Shown one piece after another: positions 25,270-33,161 of a stretch of 64,000 bases of DNA (the stretch's first letter is position 1; every line of letters starts with the position of its first letter). This DNA comes from Conexibacter sp. CPCC 206217 (GTDB lineage Bacteria; Actinomycetota; Thermoleophilia; Solirubrobacterales; Solirubrobacteraceae), in the NCBI RefSeq assembly GCF_030646165.1, contig NZ_JAUTDO010000002.1:310001-374000 (forward strand), in the 5' to 3' direction. The notes under the pieces were generated by a model. That model saw nothing but the letters and a program-made list of their open reading frames with translations, did no database searches and was not told the origin of the DNA. Position numbers and translations under genes: made by a program.

Positions 25270-26258
25270 CGCGTCGCGCCGGCGGCGCCGACGCCGGTGA
25301 CGCGCTCGGTCCCGAACGCCCGCAGGTCAAGCAGCAGGTCGTGCACGAGCCGCGGGTAGACCTTCGAGGCGCGGAAGCTCTCGGCCTTCATGCGGCCGCG
25401 CACACGCACGCGGTGGTGGGCGTCGGGCGAGCGCTGCAGCAGTTCGATGCGGTTGTGCAGCTCGCCCGCCGTGCCGATCTCGAGGAAGTCGATCCCCGGC
25501 TCCAGCCCGTGCAGCGGGTGCAGCGGCTCGCTCAGCACGAGGTGGCCGGCCGCGAGGTGCAGCGAGACGCGGTTCTCGAACGACGGGTACGGCTCGTTGT
25601 GGAGGTTGATCCCGACGTGGTGCTCGCGCATCAGCGCGTCGAGCCGCTCGGCGTCGACGCCGAAGGCGAGGTGCAGCACGTCGAAGCTGTGCTTGGAGGG
25701 GATCAGCAGCTGCTCGCGATGGTCGGTCGAGCGGCCGACGAACATCACGCGCGGGCGCCCGCGGATCTCGCGCACGTCGGCGTAGAAGCGGTCGTCGACC
25801 GGCAGCGGCAGCGAGCGCCAGACCGGCAGCACCTCCTCCGCCGCCTCGACGATGTTCGGGTCGAACGCGACGATCCGGTCGAAGTTGGAGCGGTCCACCT
25901 TGCGCAGCGAGGCGAGCCGTATCTCGAGGTCGTCGTGCGCGGCGCCGTTGCCGCGCGGCAGCGGCTCGGTCAGGAACCCGAGCGTCGCCGCGTCCAGCTC
26001 GGCGAAGGCGCCCGTCGGCACGATCTCGGGCCGGAAGACGAGCACGACGTGCGGCTTGTAGGCGTGCAGCTCTCCCAGCAGGCGCCCCAGCTCGGCGCCC
26101 TCGCGGAACTCGACGAAGCGCGTCGCCAGCTGCGGCGTGTCGTGCATCAGCGCGCACGCCTCGAAGAAGGTGCCCTGGCCGACGAACGCGAGCCGCAGCG
26201 GCTCGTGCTCGGCCGGCACCGCGTACGGCTGCCCGGAGCGGGCGAACGCGGGGTTCAC
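25266..26258 (-). CDS. CgeB-like / Glyco_trans_1_2 family glycosyltransferase
   Basis: 330 residues from GTG 26258, chosen because the GTG overlaps the stop of a 9-codon leader frame as GTGA; starts further upstream would run antisense into the divergent methyltransferase. LRLAFVGQGTFFEACALM opens a GT-B-like N-terminal domain. The C-terminal domain has HHVGINLHNEPYPSFENRVS and LAAGHLVLSEPLHPLHGLEP, the pattern of the CgeB/Glyco_trans_1_2 group, where the Glu-Asn-Arg contacts the donor. A sugar-transfer role in the glycan locus is likely, with unknown donor. Confidence 0.8.
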   Translation of the reverse strand: MNPAFARSGQPYAVPAEHEPLRLAFVGQGTFFEACALMHDTPQLATRFVEFREGAELGRLLGELHAYKPHVVLVFRPEIVPTGAFAELDAATLGFLTEPLPRGNGAAHDDLEIRLASLRKVDRSNFDRIVAFDPNIVEAAEEVLPVWRSLPLPVDDRFYADVREIRGRPRVMFVGRSTDHREQLLIPSKHSFDVLHLAFGVDAERLDALMREHHVGINLHNEPYPSFENRVSLHLAAGHLVLSEPLHPLHGLEPGIDFLEIGTAGELHNRIELLQRSPDAHHRVRVRGRMKAESFRASKVYPRLVHDLLLDLRAFGTERVTGVGAAGATR

Positions 26259-26284
26259 GAACGGCGGGCGGGTCGCGTGCGCAT
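26255..26284 (-). CDS. Putative 9-residue leader peptide MRTRPARRS
   Basis: ATG at 26284 begins a 9-codon frame ending in TGA at 26255-26257, which overlaps the GTG start of the glycosyltransferase as GTGA. TACCAT ends 8 bases before this ATG. Four of nine residues are Arg, including an RR pair. It would explain how a GTG without a Shine-Dalgarno sequence is translated. It could equally be chance; no conservation test is possible here. Confidence 0.4.
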   Translation of the reverse strand: MRTRPARRS

Positions 26285-26292
26285 GGCCGTGG

Positions 26293-26298
26293 ATGGTA
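26293..26298 (-). promoter_or_regulatory. -10-like TACCAT upstream of the leader peptide and CgeB-like gene
   Basis: Minus-strand TACCAT ends 8 bases before ATG 26284 of the short leader frame. Confidence 0.4.
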
Positions 26299-26338
26299 CG
26301 GGCGCGGCCAGCGTCACGCGGCCAGCCGCAGCGACGGG

Positions 26339-26344
26339 TAGCCT
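26339..26344 (+). promoter_or_regulatory. -10-like TAGCCT for the methyltransferase at 26371
   Basis: TAGCCT lies 26 bases before ATG 26371, giving a short leader that contains AGGAGG. Confidence 0.4.
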
Positions 26345-26356
26345 TCCGCGGCGAGC

Positions 26357-26362
26357 AGGAGG
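26357..26362 (+). promoter_or_regulatory. Ribosome binding site AGGAGG
   Basis: A full AGGAGG sits 8 bases before ATG 26371. It is the strongest Shine-Dalgarno sequence noticed in the window and fixes this start. Confidence 0.75.
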
Positions 26363-26370
26363 CTTCCGCA

Positions 26371-27297
26371 ATGCCCGACTGGCAAGAACGCATCACCGAC
26401 GACACCCGCCCCGCGGTCCGTGCCGAGCACGAGCTGCGCTACGCGCTCGCCGCGCCGCTGATCCGCGCCAGCGCGCGCTGGTGCGACCTCGGCTGCGGCA
26501 CCGGCCTCGGCGCCGTCGCCGCGCTCGGCGACGCCGCCTACGACGGCAGCGCGCTGCTGGTCGACCGCGAGCAGGCGGTCGCGGACCGCGCGGCCGCCGC
26601 CGTGCAGGCGCGCGAGACGGTCGCGCTCGTCGCCGACCTGTCGGACCAGGCGGGGGTGAGCCGCGTGCGCGAGGCGCTCGCGACGCCGCCGAAGACGTCG
26701 GCGAGAGCGAGAAGAGCCGCGGCCGGATCGGGGCCCGGCGTGAGCCTGCTCGTCACCTGCTTCGAGACGATCGAGCACCTGTCGGACTTCGCGCCGCTCG
26801 TGGCGCTGCTGGTGGAGCTGGCGGCGCGACCGGCGACGACGGTCCTGCTCAGCGTCCCCAACGACGCCTTCTGGAGCGTCGAGAACCCGCATCACCAGAC
26901 GACCTGGGGCGAGGGCGCCGTGCGGGAGCTGCGCACGCTGCTGCCGGCCGACCACGTCATGCTGCATCAGGTCGCGCTGCAGGGCTCGGCGATCGTCGTC
27001 GCCGGCACGTCGGCCGACGTGGCTGCCGAGGTCGCGCTCGCGCCCGCGGTCCCCTCGCACGTGCTGCTCGCCTTCGGCGCGGGCGCCGGGCAGCTGGGCG
27101 GGCCTGCGACGCGCGTCGTGCAGGCCGACGTCGAGGCGCAGCGCCGCTGGGAGCGCCAGCGCGAGAGCGACCTGCTGTTCTACGAGACGTCGGTGCGGGC
27201 GCTCGAGCAGCGCCTGGCCGCAGCAGGGGCGTCCGCCGGCGCGGCGCCGCAGGACGGCGACGCCGACAGCGCGCCCGCTGCGAACGGCCACGCGTGA
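26371..27297 (+). CDS. Class I SAM-dependent methyltransferase with C-terminal coiled coil
   Basis: 308 residues from ATG 26371. WCDLGCGTGLGAVAALGDAA is a textbook SAM site, followed by ALLVDRE (acidic end of strand 2), VSLLVTCFETIEHLSDFAPL and TTVLLSVPNDAFWSVENPHH. The last 70 residues turn into a helical stretch (DVEAQRRWERQRESDLLFYE; SVRALEQRLAAAG) and an Ala/Asp tail. The stop overlaps the next start as GTGA. This N-terminal domain resembles the decayed one in the coiled-coil protein at 18381, but here the catalytic motifs are intact. Confidence 0.88.
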   Translation: MPDWQERITDDTRPAVRAEHELRYALAAPLIRASARWCDLGCGTGLGAVAALGDAAYDGSALLVDREQAVADRAAAAVQARETVALVADLSDQAGVSRVREALATPPKTSARARRAAAGSGPGVSLLVTCFETIEHLSDFAPLVALLVELAARPATTVLLSVPNDAFWSVENPHHQTTWGEGAVRELRTLLPADHVMLHQVALQGSAIVVAGTSADVAAEVALAPAVPSHVLLAFGAGAGQLGGPATRVVQADVEAQRRWERQRESDLLFYETSVRALEQRLAAAGASAGAAPQDGDADSAPAANGHA

Positions 27298-28547
27298 AGA
27301 TCGCCTTCCTGCTCAACGACCTGCAGCTGTCCGGCGGCGTCGGCGTCGTCGTGCAGCACGCGCGTGCGCTGGCGCTCAGACACGGGCACGACGTCACGCT
27401 CGTGCTCGTGCGCGAGCAGGAGGCGGCGCCGTGGGAGTTCGAGGGGCTGGCGCACCTGCACGTGGAGGGGCTCGACGACGCCCGCGGCGAGCACTTCGAC
27501 CTCGCGATCGCGACCTGGTGGGAGACGACCTACTCGCTGTTCGAGCTGGAGGCGGACCGCTACGTCCACTTCCTGCAGAGCTTCGAGGACCGCTTCTACG
27601 ACCGCGACAGCGCCGAGCGCCCGGCTGCCGCGATGACGCTCGACCTGCCGCTGACGTTCGTCACCGAGGCGAGCTGGATCGCCGAGACGCTCGCCCAGAT
27701 CCGGCCCGACGCGCCGCGCTTCCTCGTGCGCAACGGGATCGACAAGGACGTCTTCGCGTCCCCGGCCGCGCCGCAGGTGCGGCTCGGCGAGCCGCTGCGA
27801 ATCGTCGTCGAGGGCAACCCCGACGTCTGGTTCAAGGGCGTCCACGAGGCGATCGGCGTCGTCGGCCTGATGCGCGAGCAGCGCCACCTGACGGTCGTCA
27901 CCGGCGACCACACGAAGATCAGACCCGGCACCGCCGACGCCGTCGTCGGGCCGCTGACGCAGCGCGAGATGGCCGCGCTGTACGGCGCCAGCGACGTCGT
28001 GCTGAAGCTGTCGCGCGTGGAGGGGATGTTCGGGCCGCCGCTGGAGGGCTTCCACATGGGCGCGACCTGCGTGGTGGCGCCCGTCACCGGCTACGACGAG
28101 TACATCGTCCACGGCTGGAACGGGCTCGTCGTCGACTGGGACGACGCGGGCGGCGCGGCGCGCGCGCTCGACCTGCTCGCGCGCGACCGGCGGCTGCTGA
28201 CCTTCCTGCGCTCCAACGCGCTGGAGACCGCGCGCGCCTGGCCGACCTGGGAGCAGTCGGCGACGTTCATGGCCGCGGCGCTGGAGACGATCCGCCGCGA
28301 TCCGCCGCCGCCCGCCTACGCGGGCGCGCGCCAGCTCGCCGCCGACAGCCGCCTCGCGCTCGAGACGCACCGCCTGCGGCTGCACGAGCGCAACGAGTAC
28401 AGACGGCTCGCGAAGCCGATGCTGCGGATCAAGCGGACCTCGGCCTGGCGCCGGCTGAAGGTGCTGCGCGAGCATCCCGCGATGCAGCCGGTGTGGGTGC
28501 TGTTGCGGCCGCTGACACGCAAGCTGCGGGCGAAGCTGAGCGGCTGA
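27294..28547 (+). CDS. GT4-family glycosyltransferase
   Basis: 417 residues from GTG 27294, coupled to the methyltransferase by GTGA. KIAFLLNDLQLSGGVGVVVQ opens the acceptor domain. The donor domain contains LRIVVEGNPDVWFKGVHEAI, SDVVLKLSRVEGMFGPPLEG (the E-x7-E region, here EGMFGPPLE) and APVTGYDEYIVHGWNGLVVD. The segment FLQSFEDRFYDRDSAE resembles rhamnosyltransferases of the WsaF/RfaB-like groups. A basic amphipathic tail (RLAKPMLRIKRTSAWRRLKV) ends the protein, as in several neighbours, suggesting membrane association. Confidence 0.87.
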   Translation: MKIAFLLNDLQLSGGVGVVVQHARALALRHGHDVTLVLVREQEAAPWEFEGLAHLHVEGLDDARGEHFDLAIATWWETTYSLFELEADRYVHFLQSFEDRFYDRDSAERPAAAMTLDLPLTFVTEASWIAETLAQIRPDAPRFLVRNGIDKDVFASPAAPQVRLGEPLRIVVEGNPDVWFKGVHEAIGVVGLMREQRHLTVVTGDHTKIRPGTADAVVGPLTQREMAALYGASDVVLKLSRVEGMFGPPLEGFHMGATCVVAPVTGYDEYIVHGWNGLVVDWDDAGGAARALDLLARDRRLLTFLRSNALETARAWPTWEQSATFMAAALETIRRDPPPPAYAGARQLAADSRLALETHRLRLHERNEYRRLAKPMLRIKRTSAWRRLKVLREHPAMQPVWVLLRPLTRKLRAKLSG

Positions 28548-28550
28548 GCG

Positions 28551-29909
28551 ATGGCGCGGCACCCGCGGATCGATCGCGCCGTGCGGCAGCTGCGCGCGAG
28601 CGCCCCGCAGGTCGACCGCGCGGTGCGCCGCGTGCGTGACACCGTCGCGCCCGTCGATCGCGCCCTGCAGCGCCTTGGCGGCGGCGCGACGCCGGTCGAC
28701 GATTCGCCGTTCACCGCCTACGCGGCGGTTGCCGAGCTGGCGCGCCGCGGGCCAGCGCCGTTGGTGCCGCGCGCCGATCGCGACGCGGCGCGCAACACGC
28801 CGGACGCGGATCGCGACGCGGCGCGCGCCGACCGCGACGCGGCGCGCGGAGGAGCGACCTCCGACGCTGCCGCCGCCCTCGACGTCGCGGTCGTGATCCC
28901 GTGGTTTCCGCCCGGTTCCGGCGGCCACGCGACGATCTTCAACCTCGTGCGCCAGCTGGAGGCGCGCGGCCACCGCTGCTCGATCTGGCTCGACGACCCG
29001 ACCGGCCGTCACGCGGCGCTCGCCGACGACGAGGCGCTCGCGCAGCGGATCGAGGAGCAGTTCGGCGGCTGCTCCGGGCCGGTCCACAGAGGCTTCTCGC
29101 AGTGGTCGGGCGCCGACGTCGCGCTCGCGACGAGCTGGACGACGGCCTACCGCGTGCAGCTGCTGCCGGGTTGTCGCGCGCGCGCGTATCTGGTGCAGGA
29201 CCACGAGCCCGAGTTCCACCCGACCTCGGCCGAGTCGGAGTGGGCCGCGGCCACCTATCGCGCCGGGCTGCACTGCATCGCCGCCAGCCGTTGGCTCGCC
29301 GAGCTGCTGCGTGAGCGCTACGGCGCCGTCGCGACGCACTTCGACCTCGGGATCGACCACGACCGCTACAGCCCCCGCCCGCAGACGCCGCGCCGCGACG
29401 GGCGCGTGCTGTTCTACGCGCGTCCGAGCACCGACCGCCGCGCCGTCCCGCTCGGGCTGTTCGCGCTCGCGGAGCTGCGCCGCCGCCGTCCTCAGGTCGA
29501 GCTGGCGCTGTTCGGCGCGCCGAAGCCGGTCGCGACGCCGTTTCCGTGCGAGCAGCTGGGGCTGCTGACGCCGGCCCAGCTCGCCGACGCCTACCGCGGC
29601 GCGACCGCCGGGATGGTGCTGTCGCTGACGAACCCGTCGCTGGTGCCGCAGGAGATGCTCGCGTGCGGGCTGCCGTGCGTCGACGTCGAGCGGCCGAGCA
29701 CGCGCTCGGAGTGGGGCTCCAGCGGCGGCGTCGAACTGGCGGCGTTCGACCCGCAGGCGATCGCGGGCGCGCTGGAGCGGCTGCTGGACGACCGCGCGCT
29801 GCACGCGCAGCGCAGCGCAGCCGGGCTGGAGTGGGCGCGCGAGCGGACCTGGCCGCGCGCCGCCGAGCAGGTCGAAGCGGGCCTGCGCGCCGCGCTCGGC
29901 GCAGGCTAG
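28551..29909 (+). CDS. WsaF-like GT4 glycosyltransferase
   Basis: 452 residues, 3 bases after the previous gene. The N-terminal 115 residues hold repeated VDRAVRRVRD-like helices and three copies of (A/D)ADRDAAR at about residues 75-99, a low-complexity linker. The catalytic part starts at VAVVIPWFPPGSGGHATIFN, with YLVQDHEPEFHPTSAESEWA and ATHFDLGIDHDRYSP; the donor domain has RVLFYARPSTDRRAVPLGL and LTNPSLVPQEMLACGLPCVD. QDHEP and FYARP are typical of WsaF-type rhamnosyltransferases. The stop is within a CTAG shared with the convergent gene. Confidence 0.86.
   Translation: MARHPRIDRAVRQLRASAPQVDRAVRRVRDTVAPVDRALQRLGGGATPVDDSPFTAYAAVAELARRGPAPLVPRADRDAARNTPDADRDAARADRDAARGGATSDAAAALDVAVVIPWFPPGSGGHATIFNLVRQLEARGHRCSIWLDDPTGRHAALADDEALAQRIEEQFGGCSGPVHRGFSQWSGADVALATSWTTAYRVQLLPGCRARAYLVQDHEPEFHPTSAESEWAAATYRAGLHCIAASRWLAELLRERYGAVATHFDLGIDHDRYSPRPQTPRRDGRVLFYARPSTDRRAVPLGLFALAELRRRRPQVELALFGAPKPVATPFPCEQLGLLTPAQLADAYRGATAGMVLSLTNPSLVPQEMLACGLPCVDVERPSTRSEWGSSGGVELAAFDPQAIAGALERLLDDRALHAQRSAAGLEWARERTWPRAAEQVEAGLRAALGAG
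28773..28847 (+). repeat. Three 21-base repeats encoding ADRDAAR
   Basis: Copies lie at 28773-28793, 28806-28826 and 28827-28847; the last two are adjacent and differ at only two positions. They form a charged Ala/Arg/Asp linker in the glycosyltransferase. Confidence 0.8.
29906..29909. other. Second CTAG palindrome providing stop codons on both strands
   Basis: CTAG holds the plus-strand TAG (29907-29909) and the minus-strand TAG (29906-29908) of convergent genes, exactly as at 25266. Confidence 0.9.
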
Positions 29910-30583
29910 CCCTCGTCGTCGCGCAGCGCGCGGTCGAGCGCCAGCACCGCGCCGGCGGGGACGCCGACGACGACGAGCGCGAGCAGCAGCCACAGCATCC
30001 AGCCCGACAGCAGCGACGGGCGGAAGACCTCGATCCGGTCGGCGAGCGTGCTGACGCGGTCGGCGAGGCTGGCCGGTCTCGCCTCGGCGAAGCGGATCGC
30101 CGGGTTGGCGGCCTGCCGCACCCCGTCGATGCGCGTCGTCGAGCGCGTCTTGGCGCGGTCGGCGGTGCCGTACAGCGCGACTCTTCTGCTGCCCTCGTTG
30201 GCGAGGCAGATGACGACCTCGACCGGGGCCGCGGGCGGCGTGACCGGGATCGCGAGCAGCTCGTTGTCGCCGTAGCCGGAGGCGGGGATCGCGACCGTCT
30301 GGCGGTAGCCGTCGCCGGTCAGCGTCAGCCGCAGCGGCTGGGCCGGGCGCCCGTAGGTGCCGACGCGCAGCTGCGCGACCTCGCTGTGCGGATCGACGAC
30401 CGCCTCGTCGAGGCAGGCGCGCTGACCGCCTCTCAGCCCGACGAGCGTGACGGCGGCGACCGCGTCGGGCTGCGGGAAGGTCCCGTACAGCTGCCGGTCC
30501 TCGGTCGCGAACGGGAGCAGCAGCAGGACCGCGATCAGCACGAGGCCCAGCAGCCCCGCCAGCAGCGCCGCGCGCCTAGCCAT
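29906..30583 (-). CDS. Membrane-anchored companion of the DUF2142 protein
   Basis: 225 residues from ATG 30583, which overlaps the DUF2142 stop by 8 bases (ATGGCTAG). A membrane helix near the N-terminus (ALLAGLLGLVLIAVLLLLPF) and another near the C-terminus (LSGWMLWLLLALVVVGVPAG) enclose about 150 extracytoplasmic residues of beta-type sequence. Two Cys (QRACLDEA, VVICLANEG) are spaced as if to form a disulfide. No known domain is recognised. The companion after the second DUF2142 gene (35869) has the same topology, position and Cys placement, so the two are probably homologous partners. Confidence 0.7.
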   Translation of the reverse strand: MARRAALLAGLLGLVLIAVLLLLPFATEDRQLYGTFPQPDAVAAVTLVGLRGGQRACLDEAVVDPHSEVAQLRVGTYGRPAQPLRLTLTGDGYRQTVAIPASGYGDNELLAIPVTPPAAPVEVVICLANEGSRRVALYGTADRAKTRSTTRIDGVRQAANPAIRFAEARPASLADRVSTLADRIEVFRPSLLSGWMLWLLLALVVVGVPAGAVLALDRALRDDEG

Positions 30584-32030
30584 AGAAGCGCACCACCACG
30601 GCTCCGAGCGCGGCGAACTGCAACAGCACCGCGAGCGACAGCGCCGCCGACGTCGCGACCGCGCCGGCGGTGCGCGGCAGCGCACGCACGACGGTCGCGA
30701 CCGCGAGCCCCATCAGCGCGATCAGCGGCAGCAGATAGCGGCCGGTCAGGACGGGGTCGAGCGGGTTCGTGCGCAGCGCGCGGTACGCCAGCACGTGGTT
30801 GACCCCGAGGTAGAAGAGGAGCGCGAAGCCGAGCACCGCGACGACGTCGAGGTTTGCGCGCACGCTGCGGCGCTGCACCACGAGCGAGGCGAGGAACAGC
30901 ACGAGCCCGACCCGCACGCCGGTCCAGATCAGGTCGAGCACGTCGCGCGAGAGGACCGTGTCGAGCTGGGCGTAGGTGCCGAAGAAGCGCTCGACGAACG
31001 CCTGACGAGCGCCGTAGTCGGGCCGGATCGAGGGATCCATGAAGCCCAGCTTCGGCAGGTAGAACTGCCACAGGTAGGAGCCGAACTGGCGCATGGCGCC
31101 GGGCGACGGGCTGCCGGCCGCCAGCACGGTCAGCACGGCGACCCCCAGAATCCCGAGCGCCCACGACGCGAGCTTCATACGTCGCGCCGCGCGCGGCGTG
31201 TGCGGGCCGGTCGAGCGCCAGGCGGCGATCGCGATCGCCAGCAGCCCCGCGCCGCAGATCGACAGCCCGCGCGGATGCGTCGCCGCGCACGCGACCGCGA
31301 CCGCGACCATCCACGCGACGCGTCCGCGCGTCAGCCCGTGCCGCAGCAGCACGACCGACAGGTACAGCACCGCCGACCCCAGCAGCGCCAGCATCGCGTC
31401 GGGGTTGACGACCGACGACAGGTGCACGAGCTGCGCGTCGAGCGCCACGACGCCCGCGGCCGTCACCTGCAGCCAGCGTCTGCGGCGGAACACCTCCCCC
31501 GCGATCAGCCATGCGAAGACGACCGTGCCGAGCAGCAGCGGGATCCCGAACAGGCGCACCGCCAGCTCGCGCGTCCAGATCGACGCACCCGACGTGATCG
31601 CATACGGGACGGACGCATAGAGGTAGTAGAGCGGCGGGTTGCGCATCGCCGGCAGATAGCCGCCGTTGGACTTCGCGATGTCCGGCAGCGTGCTGTTGAG
31701 GTCGCGCCAGATGTCCTCGTCGACCGCGGTCCAGTTGGCGCGATCGGCGAGGTTGCCGACCAGCGCCGTGTCGCCGGACTCGCCCAGCGCGACGCCCAGT
31801 TCGGTCCCGACGCCTTGTCTGGCACCGGGCGCGAGCGTGCCGGTCGGCTTCCACGGGATCGTGCGCTTCTCGACGATCTGCTGCGTGTAGTTGAAGTGGC
31901 TCTCTTCGTCCGGGCCCTGGAACGGCGGCAGCAGGATCGCCCACGCGAACGCGAGCACCGTCGTCATCGCGAGCAGGATCCAGAGCGCGGATGGGATCGC
32001 GGCCATCCGCGTACGCGCATGGCGCATCAT
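30576..32030 (-). CDS. DUF2142 polytopic membrane protein
   Basis: 484 residues with about ten to eleven membrane helices. The first external loop has PFQGPDEESHFNYTQQIVEK, the family signature (P-x-DE-x-x-H), followed by NPPLYYLYASVPYAI and LSSVVNPDAMLALLGSAVLY. DUF2142 members resemble GT-C glycosyltransferases, and the acidic DE pair is where such enzymes carry the catalytic residue. It is therefore a candidate polyprenyl-phosphate-sugar-dependent glycosyltransferase acting outside the membrane. TACCCT ends 9 bases before ATG 32030; ATG 32027 is adjacent. Confidence 0.85.
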   Translation of the reverse strand: MMRHARTRMAAIPSALWILLAMTTVLAFAWAILLPPFQGPDEESHFNYTQQIVEKRTIPWKPTGTLAPGARQGVGTELGVALGESGDTALVGNLADRANWTAVDEDIWRDLNSTLPDIAKSNGGYLPAMRNPPLYYLYASVPYAITSGASIWTRELAVRLFGIPLLLGTVVFAWLIAGEVFRRRRWLQVTAAGVVALDAQLVHLSSVVNPDAMLALLGSAVLYLSVVLLRHGLTRGRVAWMVAVAVACAATHPRGLSICGAGLLAIAIAAWRSTGPHTPRAARRMKLASWALGILGVAVLTVLAAGSPSPGAMRQFGSYLWQFYLPKLGFMDPSIRPDYGARQAFVERFFGTYAQLDTVLSRDVLDLIWTGVRVGLVLFLASLVVQRRSVRANLDVVAVLGFALLFYLGVNHVLAYRALRTNPLDPVLTGRYLLPLIALMGLAVATVVRALPRTAGAVATSAALSLAVLLQFAALGAVVVRFYG

Positions 32031-32039
32031 CGGTGCGCC

Positions 32040-32045
32040 AGGGTA
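32040..32045 (-). promoter_or_regulatory. -10-like TACCCT for the first DUF2142 pair
   Basis: Minus-strand TACCCT ends 9 bases before ATG 32030, inside the 34-base gap after the GT2 gene. Confidence 0.5.
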
Positions 32046-32064
32046 GCGGGCACGCGAGACGTGC

Positions 32065-33099
32065 TCACCGGGCGCCGCGGCGCGAGCCGCGCAGCGCCGC
32101 CAGCACGCCGCAGCGGTACGCGTCCAGCAGCGGGCCGACCCGGCGCGCCAGCGGCGAGGCGAACAGTGGCGTGTCGAGCCGCGCCGTCATCTGCTGCAGC
32201 AGGCGCTCGTCGCCGACGGCGCGCAGCGCCTGCACGCTGCTGCGGTGACGCCGCAACGCCCGCGCCCCGCGCGCGAGCGAAGCCCACGAGCGCAGCTTCT
32301 CGCGCCACCAGCCGTCACGCAGCGACAGCGCGACGATCCCCGCCTCGGCGGCGAGCAGCAGCGGCGTCAGCAGCAGCAGCGTGCGCAGCTCGTAGTTCGA
32401 CAGCACCGTCCACCAGCGGTTGCGCTCCAGCCAATACCACTTGCTGGAGCCCTTCTCGAACGTGTAGTCGTGCTCGACGACCGCCTCCGGGACGAAGCGC
32501 ACGCGCCAGCCGGCCAGCCGCGCGCGCCAGCAGATGTCGGTGTCGTCCTGGTACATGAAGTAGCTCGGCTCGAAGCCGCCGAGCGTCTCGAAGGCGCTTC
32601 TGCGGACCATCAGCGCCGCGCCCGAGACGGCGGCGACGTCGCGCGGGGCGCCGTGCTCGCGCGCCTCCTCGAAGCGACCCGACCAGCACAGCCCGGTCAG
32701 GTGGATCGGGTTGTCGCCCGCGTTGACGCGCTCCCAGCCGGGCAGCAGCACCTGCGCGCCGACGACCGCGACGTCGTCGGGCTCGCCCGCCGCGCACAAC
32801 TCCCGCAGGCACTGCGGATCCGCCGTCGCGTCGGGGTTGAGGAACCACACCCAGCTGCCGCGCGCCTGGGCGGCGGCGCGGTTGCACGCCCGCACGTAGC
32901 CGGCGTTGCCGACCGGCTCCAGCAGTCGGACCCCCGCGGGCAGCTCGCCCAGCAGCGCCGCCAGCGGCGCGTCGGGGTGGTTGTCGACGACGACGACCTC
33001 GAGCGGCGCGAGCTGCTGCGCGAGCAGGCTCTCGATCGTCGCACGCGTCGCGGCCGGGTCGGCGTAACTGACGATGATCGCCGAGACGTCGGGCTCCAT
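32065..33099 (-). CDS. GT2 glycosyltransferase, WbbL/rhamnosyltransferase-like
   Basis: 344 residues. VSAIIVSYADPAATRATIES, VVVVDNHPDAPLAALL, GNAGYVRACNRAAAQARGSW and WFLNPDATADPQCLRE (metal-binding DXD) form the GT-A core. The acceptor region SGAALMVRRSAFETLGGFEP with FMYQDDTDICWRARLAG matches dTDP-rhamnose-type WbbL enzymes. After residue 225, a hydrophobic hairpin (LRTLLLLTPLLLAAEAGIVA) is a likely membrane anchor. It is divergent from the DPM1-like gene at 33162. TACGGT lies 7 bases upstream of the ATG. Confidence 0.9.
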   Translation of the reverse strand: MEPDVSAIIVSYADPAATRATIESLLAQQLAPLEVVVVDNHPDAPLAALLGELPAGVRLLEPVGNAGYVRACNRAAAQARGSWVWFLNPDATADPQCLRELCAAGEPDDVAVVGAQVLLPGWERVNAGDNPIHLTGLCWSGRFEEAREHGAPRDVAAVSGAALMVRRSAFETLGGFEPSYFMYQDDTDICWRARLAGWRVRFVPEAVVEHDYTFEKGSSKWYWLERNRWWTVLSNYELRTLLLLTPLLLAAEAGIVALSLRDGWWREKLRSWASLARGARALRRHRSSVQALRAVGDERLLQQMTARLDTPLFASPLARRVGPLLDAYRCGVLAALRGSRRGAR

Positions 33100-33106
33100 G
33101 ACGCGT

Positions 33107-33112
33107 ACCGTA
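33107..33112 (-). promoter_or_regulatory. -10-like TACGGT for the WbbL-like gene
   Basis: Minus-strand TACGGT ends 7 bases before ATG 33099; a plus-strand TATCCT at 33125 serves the opposite gene. Confidence 0.5.
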
Positions 33113-33124
33113 AACGACTACCGC

Positions 33125-33130
33125 TATCCT
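33125..33130 (+). promoter_or_regulatory. -10-like TATCCT for the 33162-36591 run
   Basis: TATCCT lies 31 bases before GTG 33162, predicting a short untranslated leader for this operon. Confidence 0.4.
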
Positions 33131-33161
33131 GCGGTCGCCGGACGCGTGGCACGACAGGCTC

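Noticed and set aside
27180..29993. Long minus-strand open frame of over 900 codons opposite three glycosyltransferase/methyltransferase genes
   Set aside because: Arg/Gln/Ala-rich shadow with no recognisable motif; the plus strand has coherent enzymes with coupled starts.
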